This document shows positions 21,344 through 28,813 of a stretch of DNA of 32,961 nt, piece by piece. Within the stretch, counting starts at the first letter, position 1, and each line of letters opens with the position of its first letter. The translations under genes were made by a program, and so were the position numbers. The stretch comes from Polyangiaceae bacterium (GTDB lineage Bacteria; Myxococcota_A; Polyangia; Polyangiales; Polyangiaceae), in contig JALHPN010000090.1 in the NCBI GenBank assembly GCA_022842465.1, forward strand, positions 1 to 32,961. Reading direction: 5' to 3'. The notes under the pieces were generated by a model. That model made no database searches. It worked only from the letters and a program-made list of their open reading frames with translations, and was not told where the DNA came from.

Positions 21344-22351
21344 ATGGGACGGTTCACGCCGGAGGAGCAGGCCGCGCTCGTCCGCCGCACCCTCCGTCAC
21401 TACGACGAGAACGCGGAGTCGTTCTGGGAGGGAACACGCGATCACGACGTCTCGCAGAACCGCGACGCGTTCCTTCGGGCGCTCGCGAAAGCGCCCGCGC
21501 GGATCCTCGATCTCGGCTGCGGACCCGGGCGCGACCTCGCCTTCTTCCGCTCGCTCGGCCACGACGTGGTGGGGCTCGACGGGTCGGCGCGGTTCTGCGA
21601 GATGGCGAGGGAGCACGGAGGCGTGGAGGTCCTTCGAGCCGATTTCCTCGCGCTCGCCCCCGTGCTGCGCGGGCGACGCTTCGACGGGATCTTCGCGAAC
21701 GCGTCCCTGTTCCACGTCCCGACGAGCGAGCTCCCGCGGGTGCTCGGCGAGCTCCGCGCCGCGCTCGCTCCGCGCGGCGTCCTCTTCACTTCGAACCCGC
21801 GCGGTCGCGACGTCGAGGGCTTCTCCGGAGAACGGTTCGGCGCGTTCCACACGGAGGGCACGTGGTGCCGAATGGTGGAGGAGGCGCGCTTCGTCGCGAT
21901 CGAGAGCTACTACCGCCCTCCGGGGAGGCCACGCGATGAGCAGCCCTGGTTCGCCAGCGTCTGGCGAAGAGCCCCCGTCGACGCGCGCGAGGCGTTCGAG
22001 GCTGGCGCCCGCCTGTTCGACGCCGGGCGCTTCTGGGACGCGCACGAGGCGTGGGAGGAGCGCTGGCGTGAGGAGCCGGACGAGGTCGAGCGTCGGACGT
22101 TCCAGGGGCTCATCCAGATCGCGGCCGCGCTGCACAAGCTGACGGCCACGCCCGTACCCGACGCGGCGTCTGCCGGGCGCCTCTTCGAGCGCGGTCTCGC
22201 GAAGCTCGACGGGGCGAGCCTCGCCGGGGTCGATCTCGCCTCGTTCCGCGCCGCGGTGAGGGGCTTCGCCGCCGCCGTCGGGCGCGGGTCGTCCAGCGCC
22301 GAACGCATCCCTCGCCTCGCCGACACGGGGGGCGAGCCGCCTCGGCGGTGA
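21344..22351 (+). CDS. Class I SAM methyltransferase fused to a DUF309 domain
   Basis: The protein has 335 residues. The N-terminal half is a Rossmann methyltransferase: ILDLGCGPGRDLAFF (54-68, SAM motif I), VVGLDGSARFCEMA (motif II acidic residue), VEVLRADF, FDGIFANASLFHVP (motif IV) and GVLFTSNPRG. From about residue 209 follows a DUF309 domain, recognised by ARLFDAGRFWDAHEAWEERW and TFQGLIQIAAALHK, a small helical family usually encoded as a separate protein. The boundary is a short Trp/Arg segment, and codon use is uniform across it, so this is a true fusion rather than a missed stop. The substrate is unknown. It is monocistronic in appearance, with about 60 bp upstream and 95 bp downstream without other genes. 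Confidence 0.85.
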   Translation: MGRFTPEEQAALVRRTLRHYDENAESFWEGTRDHDVSQNRDAFLRALAKAPARILDLGCGPGRDLAFFRSLGHDVVGLDGSARFCEMAREHGGVEVLRADFLALAPVLRGRRFDGIFANASLFHVPTSELPRVLGELRAALAPRGVLFTSNPRGRDVEGFSGERFGAFHTEGTWCRMVEEARFVAIESYYRPPGRPRDEQPWFASVWRRAPVDAREAFEAGARLFDAGRFWDAHEAWEERWREEPDEVERRTFQGLIQIAAALHKLTATPVPDAASAGRLFERGLAKLDGASLAGVDLASFRAAVRGFAAAVGRGSSSAERIPRLADTGGEPPRR

Positions 22352-22446
22352 CGGCGGAGCGCGATCGGTCGCGCCCGGCCGCTGACCGGTCGCCGGACGC
22401 GGGCGGCTGACGCACCGTATGGGAGGGCTCGCGCGTCTGACGGTCC

Positions 22447-23610
22447 ATGACGAGATCGTCGCCTCCGCGGGCCCGCGCGCTCCTCGCGCTCCTCGCCTTC
22501 GTCCTCGCGCTCGGGGTCGTGCCGCACCGCGTCTGCGCGCGGGACGCCGAGGAGCTGTTCGGTGAGCGACCCGAGCGCCTCGACGCGCTCGCGACGGGGG
22601 TCGCGCGCTGGGTCGGGGAACGTCCCGACGCCTCGACGTTCGCGACCGGCTCCCGCCGCTTCGACGGTGAGTGGCGCTTCGGGTCGTTCATGATGGCCGG
22701 GCTCGGCTTCGCGCAGCTCGCGAGCACGCAGACCGGGGACGCGAGACGAACGAGCGTGACGCGGCTCGAGCGCGCGCTCGACGCGCTGATCGAGCCCGAC
22801 GTCCGCGCGTTCGACACCGAGGCGCACGGCGAGGACGCGATCGCCTCCCTCCCGGCGACCGGGCTCGGGCACGGTCACCTCGCGTACCTCGCGTACGCGG
22901 GGCTCCCCCTCGCGCTCGCGGCCGAGCTGTCGCCGGAGTCGCCCCACGCCCCACTCGCCCACGCGGTGGCGAAGGCGCTCGCCGCGCGGATCGACGCGTC
23001 CCCCGACGCGCTCGTCGAGACCTATCCGGGCGAGGTGTATCCGGTCGACCTCGCGATGGCGCTCGCGACGATCGCCGTCGACGCACGCGCGCGGAGGACG
23101 ACGGCACCCCCGGCGCTCGCGCGCGGGCTCGCCCGGATCCGCGCCTCGATCGACCCGGCGAGCGGCCTCCTCTACCAGGCCCTCGCGCGCGAGGACGGGA
23201 CGCCGCGGGACCGCCCGCGCGCGTCGGGGACGGCGCTCGCCGCCTTCGCCCTCCTCTACGCCGATCGCGCGCTGTCGGCCGTCCTCTGGCGCGCGCTCCG
23301 CGAGGAGCAGCTGCGGACGCTCGTGGGCTTCGGCGCCGTGCTCGAGTATCCGGAGGCCGCGCGCTCCGTCGGCGACATCGACTCGGGGCCCGTCGTGCTC
23401 GGGCTCGGCGTGTCGGCCACGGGCTTCGCGCTCGCGGCGAGCCGCGCCCACGGCGACGCGGACGCCTTCGCGGCGCTCCTCGCGACGACCCACCTCTTCG
23501 GAGCCCCCGTCGAGGGCGGCGGCGCGCGCACCTACGCGACGGGCGGTCCGCTCGGCGACGCGATCCTCTTTGCGATGCTGACCGCTCCGACGGCGCGGAG
23601 GGCCGCGTGA
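22447..23610 (+). CDS. Exported alpha-helical-barrel-like protein, function unknown
   Basis: The protein has 387 residues. The N-terminus is a Sec signal (ALLALLAFVLALGVVPHRVCA, cleaved probably after VCA). The mature part is rich in Ala-Leu helices arranged as repeated pairs, with conserved-looking turns such as RFDGEWRFGSFMMAGLGFAQ, LGHGHLAYLAYAGLPLALAA, YPGEVYPVDLAMALATIA and DIDSGPVVLGLGVSATGFAL. This pattern resembles alpha/alpha-barrel proteins, including linalool dehydratase-like and glycosidase-like folds, but no catalytic pair can be assigned. Its last four bases overlap the GTG start of the next gene (GTGA), so the two are co-translated and the products may act together at the inner membrane. 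Confidence 0.75.
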   Translation: MTRSSPPRARALLALLAFVLALGVVPHRVCARDAEELFGERPERLDALATGVARWVGERPDASTFATGSRRFDGEWRFGSFMMAGLGFAQLASTQTGDARRTSVTRLERALDALIEPDVRAFDTEAHGEDAIASLPATGLGHGHLAYLAYAGLPLALAAELSPESPHAPLAHAVAKALAARIDASPDALVETYPGEVYPVDLAMALATIAVDARARRTTAPPALARGLARIRASIDPASGLLYQALAREDGTPRDRPRASGTALAAFALLYADRALSAVLWRALREEQLRTLVGFGAVLEYPEAARSVGDIDSGPVVLGLGVSATGFALAASRAHGDADAFAALLATTHLFGAPVEGGGARTYATGGPLGDAILFAMLTAPTARRAA

Positions 23611-24014
23611 GCCCGCGGGGGGTGATCGGCGTCGTCGGCGCGCTCGTGGGGCTCGAGCTCGTCCTCGAGCACGTGATGGCGCGCGGCCACGTCGCGCACG
23701 CGCTGCTCGGCGCAGGCGCGGCAGGTCCGTCGCTCGGGACGCTCGTCCTCGCGGCGGCCTTCGTCGTCCTCCGCGTGGGCGTGATCGTGCTCGCGCCGGG
23801 GATGCTCCTCGCGGCGACGACCTGGACCGTGGCCGCCGCGTGGCGGGCGCGAGCTCAGCGTGGCGGCCCCGGCGCGGCCGATCCGGGAGGTGCCGGTGAC
23901 GAAGGCAGCACGGAGGCCGGACCGCCGAGGTCCCAGGGGACGAGCTCGAGGTCAGGTGTGGAGGCCTCCGCGCTCGAGACCGGGACCACCATCGGCTCGG
24001 GCTTCACGGTGTAG
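23607..24014 (+). CDS. Small membrane protein, coupled to the upstream exported protein
   Basis: The protein has 135 residues and begins with GTG overlapping the upstream stop. It has two or three hydrophobic segments (VIGVVGALVGLELVLEHVM; LGTLVLAAAFVVLRVGVIVL; GMLLAATTWTVAAAW) and a Gly/Ser/Glu-rich tail of about 50 residues. The tail is read from DNA that also codes, on the other strand, for the end of a second small membrane protein; the overlap is 160 bp. A Leu-Glu-x5-His pattern (LELVLEHVMARGH) is notable. No family is recognised. The N-terminal 85 codons have strong G/C-ending bias; the tail has weaker bias. Confidence 0.65.
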   Translation: MSPRGVIGVVGALVGLELVLEHVMARGHVAHALLGAGAAGPSLGTLVLAAAFVVLRVGVIVLAPGMLLAATTWTVAAAWRARAQRGGPGAADPGGAGDEGSTEAGPPRSQGTSSRSGVEASALETGTTIGSGFTV

Positions 24015-24160
24015 TAGCGGACGAGCGCCCAGAGGCAGCCGAGGATGGAGATCCCGCCGATGACGAGCATCTTGAAGAGCGCGAGGAACGGCACGCCGTG
24101 CCTCACGGGGGGGGCGGGGGTCCGGGCCTTCTGCCGCTTGCGCTCCGAGCTCGTGGCCAC
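23855..24160 (-). CDS. Single-pass membrane protein (convergent overlap)
   Basis: The protein has 101 residues. It has a basic N-terminus (ERKRQKARTPAPPVRHG), one transmembrane helix (FLALFKMLVIGGISILGCLW) and a C-terminal Pro/Ser-rich tail, so N-in topology is expected. The GTG start has AAGG a few bases upstream and a TATGAA hexamer ending six bases before it. Its last 160 bases overlap the end of the plus-strand membrane protein tail to tail. It is divergent from the DUF3160-like gene with 77 bp between. Function is not known. Confidence 0.6.
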   Translation of the reverse strand: MATSSERKRQKARTPAPPVRHGVPFLALFKMLVIGGISILGCLWALVRYYTVKPEPMVVPVSSAEASTPDLELVPWDLGGPASVLPSSPAPPGSAAPGPPR

Positions 24161-24221
24161 CTGGCCTTCATAGCGCGGCGCGGGGCGCGCGGGGAATTCG
24201 CGCTCGCCACGCGGCGGCCCG

Positions 24222-24227
24222 TATCAT
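24222..24227 (+). promoter_or_regulatory. Candidate -10 element (TATCAT) for the DUF3160-like gene
   Basis: TATCAT lies ten bases before the GTG at 24238, in a short divergent gap. It is close to the sigma-70 consensus and predicts a leader of three or four bases without a ribosome site. Confidence 0.45.
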
Positions 24228-24237
24228 CGACCGTCTC

Positions 24238-26391
24238 GTGCGTCGTCTCGCCGCCTCCGCCCGTCGCGCGGTCCTCGCGATCGCGGTCTCGTCGTGCGGG
24301 GCGCTCGCCGGGTGCTCGTCCGAGGTCGCGCGTCCGGTCGCGACGTCGCCCTCGAGCCGCGTCGCCGAGCGCGCCCGTACGCGGCGTCCGCCCGCCCCGG
24401 CGGAGTGGTACTGGGAGGCCGTCGACGCCGACGTCCACGAGGGGGACCCGAGGGCGCTCGACCTCCCGCTCGCGGCGGCGAGCATCGCGCGTCCGGAGGG
24501 GGCCTCTCGCCTCTGGGACGAGCTCTCGGAGCCCGCGCGCGACCGGCTCCGTCGCGACGGGCTCGTCGTCCTCGCTCCCTTCGCGGAGGACGCAGGCGCG
24601 CCGACGCGAATGCGTATGGGTGCATTCTACACAGATCTGCGCGAGCGTCGGATCCCGATGCTCCTCACCCTGGACGCGCTCTTCGCCGTCGCATGGCTCG
24701 GCATCACGCGAGCCCTCGCCGCGGTCGAAGCGACGGAGCTCGCGCCTGCGCTCGACGGCTTCCTCGCGAAGATCGGCGCCCGCCTCGAGGCGCCGGGCGG
24801 GCTCGGCAAGGTCACGGCAGACGTCGCACAGCCGCTCCGGCTCGCGCGCGGCGTCGTCGCCGTCGCCGATGCGCTCGCCCGTGGCACACCGCCTCCGATC
24901 GACCTCGCGCCCGTCGTCGCCCAGGAGATCGCGCGCATCGACGCGCACGCCGGTGTCGAGACGAGCCCGCTCCTCGGCGTGCCCGTCGACTACGCCCGCT
25001 TCGCCGTGCCGCAAGGTGCATCGCGTCCGGCGTCCTTCCGGGCGGCGACGTGGCTGGGCGCCGCCCCGCTCGTCCTCGCGGGACGGAGCGAGCTCCGTGG
25101 TGGCGCGGGCGACGTGACGCTCGCCCGCAGACACGCCCGCGCCGCGATGCTGCTCTCGCGTCTGGTCGATCGCGACGTCGACGCCGAGGTGAGCGACGCC
25201 TACGCGCGCGTCGCTCGGCTCGTGGCGTTCGTGTGGGGTACGCCCGACGACCTCTCGCTCGTCGAGCTCGGGGACCTCGCGGAGGCGCTGAAGATCGACC
25301 TCGCGAAGACGTCGTCGGTCGCGAGCATCCTCCGCGTCGACGAGCTCCGGCACCGCGCCGCCCTCCACCGTCCCCCGGCGGTGTTCGACGGCGGCGGGGG
25401 CCTCTCGCGCGAGGGCAAGCCGCCCGTGACGGTGCGCATCCTCGGCGGTCACGCGTCCCCCGACACGCGCGCGCTCGGCTCGCTCGTCACCGGCGAGCTC
25501 GCGAAGACGCGTCCGCTCCCCGCGCTGCTCGACGTCGCCGCCTGGCTCGGGGCCCCCGGGGTCCGCACGTCGCTTCGGGAGAGCGGCCAGGACGCCGCGC
25601 CCGGCTACGAGGACGCGCTCGCTCGCGCCGTGGCGCAGCGCCCGGGCGAGGACGACGCGGACCGCCACGGCTCCGTGCAGGGTTCGCTGCTCGACGTGCT
25701 CCTCCACTGGGCAGAGGCGAAGGAGAGCGGACCGCGGTCCGTCGCGACGCAGCGCGCGCGCATCGAGTCGCTCCTGGCGGCCTGGACGCTCGCGCGGCAC
25801 GAAGGCCGGCCTTTCACGCGCCCAGCGCCGAAGAACCCGACGCGGCCCCGTGAGCTCGAAGTGACGGGCGCGGCCCTCCCCGTCTTCGTCGAGCCCGCGC
25901 CGGAGGCCATCGCCCACTTGCTCTCCGCCGTAAGGCAGGCCAACCGCGGGCTCGGCGCGCTGGGGCGGCTCGATCGCGAGAGCCCGCACCGGACGTCGCT
26001 CGCCGAGATCGAAGACCTGCTCGGCGTGGCGCTCCGCGCCGCGACGCGCGCCCACGACGACGAGCCGGTGGCGGCGGCGGACCTGCCGCGGCTCGCGGCT
26101 GTCCCCGCTCGACTGAGGGCGCTCGAGGCTGGTTTGCCGGATGCCGATCTCGCGCGGACGGTCGAGGTGGCCACGCACCCGCGGACGGGGCGGAGCCTCA
26201 CCGCGGGCGTGGCCGGGATCGAGCCGGCGCTGGTCCTCGTCAAGGACACGCGCGAGGGGGCTCCCGAGGGGGCCGCCGTGCTCGCGGTCGGCGCGCACCT
26301 CGTCCTGACCGAGGAAAAGGGCGCCGAACCCCGCGGAACGTCGTGGCTGTCGACCTTCCGGGTGACACGCGGAGAGCGAGCGAAGCCCTGA
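24238..26391 (+). CDS. DUF3160-like lipoprotein
   Basis: The protein has 717 residues. The signal peptide ends in ALAGC (Cys26). From about residue 95 the pattern LVVLAPFAEDAG, GAFYTDLRERRIPMLLTLDALFAVAW, then long Ala/Leu helices with RLARGVVAVADALA fits the DUF3160 family, large mostly helical exported proteins of unknown role; the 'threonine-leucine-Asp-Ala' turn corresponds to the family's TTDAxLH-type motif. The middle part has DYARFAVPQG, RRHARAAMLLSRL and FVWGTPDDLSL. The C-terminal 150 residues contain RQANRGLGALGRLDRES and end in a beta-rich stretch (LVLVKDTREG, HLVLTEEKG), also as in the family. A short run near 24601-24640 uses several A/T-ending codons. The assignment is by pattern and moderately sure. 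Confidence 0.72.
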   Translation: MRRLAASARRAVLAIAVSSCGALAGCSSEVARPVATSPSSRVAERARTRRPPAPAEWYWEAVDADVHEGDPRALDLPLAAASIARPEGASRLWDELSEPARDRLRRDGLVVLAPFAEDAGAPTRMRMGAFYTDLRERRIPMLLTLDALFAVAWLGITRALAAVEATELAPALDGFLAKIGARLEAPGGLGKVTADVAQPLRLARGVVAVADALARGTPPPIDLAPVVAQEIARIDAHAGVETSPLLGVPVDYARFAVPQGASRPASFRAATWLGAAPLVLAGRSELRGGAGDVTLARRHARAAMLLSRLVDRDVDAEVSDAYARVARLVAFVWGTPDDLSLVELGDLAEALKIDLAKTSSVASILRVDELRHRAALHRPPAVFDGGGGLSREGKPPVTVRILGGHASPDTRALGSLVTGELAKTRPLPALLDVAAWLGAPGVRTSLRESGQDAAPGYEDALARAVAQRPGEDDADRHGSVQGSLLDVLLHWAEAKESGPRSVATQRARIESLLAAWTLARHEGRPFTRPAPKNPTRPRELEVTGAALPVFVEPAPEAIAHLLSAVRQANRGLGALGRLDRESPHRTSLAEIEDLLGVALRAATRAHDDEPVAAADLPRLAAVPARLRALEAGLPDADLARTVEVATHPRTGRSLTAGVAGIEPALVLVKDTREGAPEGAAVLAVGAHLVLTEEKGAEPRGTSWLSTFRVTRGERAKP

Positions 26392-26457
26392 GGCTGTGGT
26401 AATCCTGAGTGCTCGTGGTCCCGGCCCGTGAAGGGCCTGCCCACGGTCGGGAGGACC

Positions 26458-28740
26458 ATGATTCGCACCGTTCCTGGGACGCGCCGCGCGCGGCTCGCGT
26501 CGATCCTCGTGCTCTCTGTCGCGACCAGCGCGCCCCTGGCGGCGTGCTCGAGCAGCACGGAGGCCGAGGGAGACGGGGGGACGTCGAGCGGAGATCCCGC
26601 CGCGTCGGACAGCGGCCTCCAGGGCGCCGACGGCGCGATCCCGGGCGCGGACGGCGGCGGGACGAAGGAGTGCGGTCGGCTGACGACGCCGTGCAAGGTC
26701 GGAGACACGTGCGAAGGCGCGCCGGACTGCGCGTCCGGCGTCTGCCGCGACGGCAAGTGCGGCGACGTCTCTCCGTCGAACGGCGCGAAGGACGGCGACG
26801 AGACGGACGTGGACTGCGGCGGGACGAAGGCGCCCGCTTGCGCGGACGGCAAGGGATGCGCCGCGCCCGCCGACTGCACGAGCGGCGTCTGCGCTGCCGG
26901 CACGTGCCAGGTGCCGACGGCGAGCGACGGCGTCAAGAACGGCACCGAGACGGGCACCGACTGCGGCGGCGCCTCCGGCAAGAAGTGCCCGTCGGGCCAG
27001 GGGTGCAAGGCGGACGCGGACTGCGACGCGGTGAAGTGCGACCTCGGCACGAACAAGTGCGCGGCGCCGACGAGCAACGACGGCCTGAAGAACGGCACCG
27101 AGACGGACATCGACTGCGGCGGCGGCGCGCCGACGAACGCGCCGAGGTGCGCCACCGCCAAGGCGTGCCTCGTCGACGGCGACTGCGACGGCAACGTGCG
27201 CTGCGACGCGAACGCGAAGACGTGCAGCCTGCCGTCGAGCGGTGACGGCCTGAAGAACGGCGCCGAGACGGACGTCGACTGCGGCGGCGGCGCGCCGACG
27301 AACGCACCGAAGTGCCTGGCGACGAAGGCGTGCCTCGTGCCCGCCGACTGCGTCGACGACGACTGCACGGGGAACGTCTGCGTCGCCCCCACCGGGAACG
27401 ACGGCAAGAAGAACGGCAACGAGTCCGACGTCGACTGCGGCTCGTCCGGCGTCGGCACGAACACGAACGCGGCGCGCTGCGACGCGGGCAAGCTCTGCGC
27501 GGACGGCAACGACTGCCGGAGCGGCGGCTGCAACCACAAGGGGGTGTGCGCCGCGGCGCGGAGCTGCACGATCCCGAACGGCGGCACGACCTGCGGGACG
27601 GGCGACGCGACGCTGGCCGGCAACCAGAACGAGGACTGCTGCGCGAGCGCCGACGTCCCTGCGAACGTCGTCGGCGGCAACGCTGCCTTCCGCCTCGACA
27701 AGTACCAGGTCACCTCGGGCCGGATCCGTCGCTTCCTCGACGCGGTGAACGGCGACGTGCAGGGCTGGGTGCAGGCGAATCGCGCCAGCGTCTACGCGCC
27801 CGATCAGCTCCCCGCGGGCGCCGACGCCTTCCTCCCCACGGGCTGGACGCAGGCGAACAGCAACGACGACTGCCGGCCCGAGGGCAGCGCGCCCGGAGAC
27901 CCCGTCATCAAGTGCAACTACGGCGCGCTGAACCAGGTGAACGGCTACCGCTACAACAACGATCCGGGCGGGGACAACGGCTACGGCTGCTACATGGGCA
28001 CGGGCGGCTACGGGTCGCGCACGTTCTGGATGACGAACGCCGAGCGGGTGAACACCGGCGAGATCCAGCACTCGGTCAGCCGCGAGCGGGTCGAGCAGAA
28101 GGCGATGACGTGCGGCACGTATTACATCTACGCGGCGTTCTGCGCGTGGGACGGCGGCAAGCTCGAGACCTTCGAGGAGTACCAGGCGGCCTACGGTGCG
28201 AGCCTCTATCCGTGGGGTAACGATCAGACGTCGCGCGCGCTCGGCTTCACCGATCTCCTCTCGCCGGTGACCGCGCCGACGCCGTCGATCAGCACCTACG
28301 ACGTGGCCGCCGGCGATCGCCCGCTGACGCTCCTCCGCATCAACCGCGCGAACCTCCGCTGGAACTACTACAACGCGCAGATCCTCGACTACCGCGCGCC
28401 GCTCGAGAACCGCGGGACGCAGGCCGTCGCGGCCGAGACGGGGATCAACATCGCGAACGATCAGACGGTTGCGGTCGCCCCGCCCGGTCGCTACCCGGAC
28501 GGCGCGGGCACCTACGGTCACCGCGATCTGCTCGGCAACACGATCGAGATCACGGCGACGATCCAGAACGTCACGCGACGCCGATGGGCCCGCAACGGGA
28601 GCTTCGAGACGGCGCACTTCACCGCGAGCACCATGACCGGCGTGAACGGCTACAACTTCCCGCCGCTCACGAAGTACGGGCGGTCCGGCGCGCGATGCGC
28701 GCGTCCGGCAGGCGGCTATCTGCCCGCTCCGCTGCCCTGA
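26458..28740 (+). CDS. Lipoprotein with five Cys-rich repeats and a C-terminal FGE/SUMF1-like domain
   Basis: The protein has 760 residues. The signal ends in PLAAC (Cys30), followed by a Gly/Asp-rich linker. Five repeats of about 50 residues follow, each starting with DG-x-KNG-x-ETD-x-DCGG (about 108, 157, 207, 261, 313) and holding about six Cys. From about residue 370 comes a formylglycine-generating-enzyme-like fold: DCCASADVP, FRLDKYQVTSGRIRRFLDA, YIYAAFCAWDGGKLETFEEYQAAYG, LYPWGND, GHRDLLGNTIEITA and SGARCARPAGGY at the end. The hallmark GKRLPTEAEWEYAARG segment is altered, so it may bind ligand rather than oxidise Cys. The start ATG has GGAGG three bases upstream. It is probably cell-surface exposed. 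Confidence 0.85.
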   Translation: MIRTVPGTRRARLASILVLSVATSAPLAACSSSTEAEGDGGTSSGDPAASDSGLQGADGAIPGADGGGTKECGRLTTPCKVGDTCEGAPDCASGVCRDGKCGDVSPSNGAKDGDETDVDCGGTKAPACADGKGCAAPADCTSGVCAAGTCQVPTASDGVKNGTETGTDCGGASGKKCPSGQGCKADADCDAVKCDLGTNKCAAPTSNDGLKNGTETDIDCGGGAPTNAPRCATAKACLVDGDCDGNVRCDANAKTCSLPSSGDGLKNGAETDVDCGGGAPTNAPKCLATKACLVPADCVDDDCTGNVCVAPTGNDGKKNGNESDVDCGSSGVGTNTNAARCDAGKLCADGNDCRSGGCNHKGVCAAARSCTIPNGGTTCGTGDATLAGNQNEDCCASADVPANVVGGNAAFRLDKYQVTSGRIRRFLDAVNGDVQGWVQANRASVYAPDQLPAGADAFLPTGWTQANSNDDCRPEGSAPGDPVIKCNYGALNQVNGYRYNNDPGGDNGYGCYMGTGGYGSRTFWMTNAERVNTGEIQHSVSRERVEQKAMTCGTYYIYAAFCAWDGGKLETFEEYQAAYGASLYPWGNDQTSRALGFTDLLSPVTAPTPSISTYDVAAGDRPLTLLRINRANLRWNYYNAQILDYRAPLENRGTQAVAAETGINIANDQTVAVAPPGRYPDGAGTYGHRDLLGNTIEITATIQNVTRRRWARNGSFETAHFTASTMTGVNGYNFPPLTKYGRSGARCARPAGGYLPAPLP

Positions 28741-28773
28741 GCGCGGGCGCGAGGCCCCTTCGGGGGCCCGCGC
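28741..28773 (+). terminator. Terminator hairpin with UUCG loop
   Basis: Directly after the stop codon, GGCCCC (28753-28758) and GGGGCC (28763-28768) pair around a TTCG tetraloop. An alternative longer stem uses GCGCGGGC (28741-28748) and GCCCGCGC (28766-28773). A weak T-rich stretch (CTCCTTGCATT) follows. Confidence 0.65.
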
Positions 28774-28776
28774 TCC

Positions 28777-28804
28777 TTGCATTCCTCGGGATCTCGCCTA
28801 GATA
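28777..28804 (+). promoter_or_regulatory. Candidate promoter (TTGCAT - 16 - TAGATA) of the radical SAM gene
   Basis: TTGCAT (28777-28782) and TAGATA (28799-28804) are 16 bases apart, and TAGATA ends nine bases before the ATG at 28814. Match to consensus is partial. A short leader is predicted. Confidence 0.35.
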
Positions 28805-28813
28805 CCGAGCACC

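Noticed and set aside
24103..28782. Minus-strand open frame of more than 1500 codons opposite the DUF3160-like and FGE-like genes
   Set aside because: Its translation is Arg/Val/Ala-rich without domains and mirrors G/C-ending codons of the plus-strand genes, which carry clear signals and repeats.
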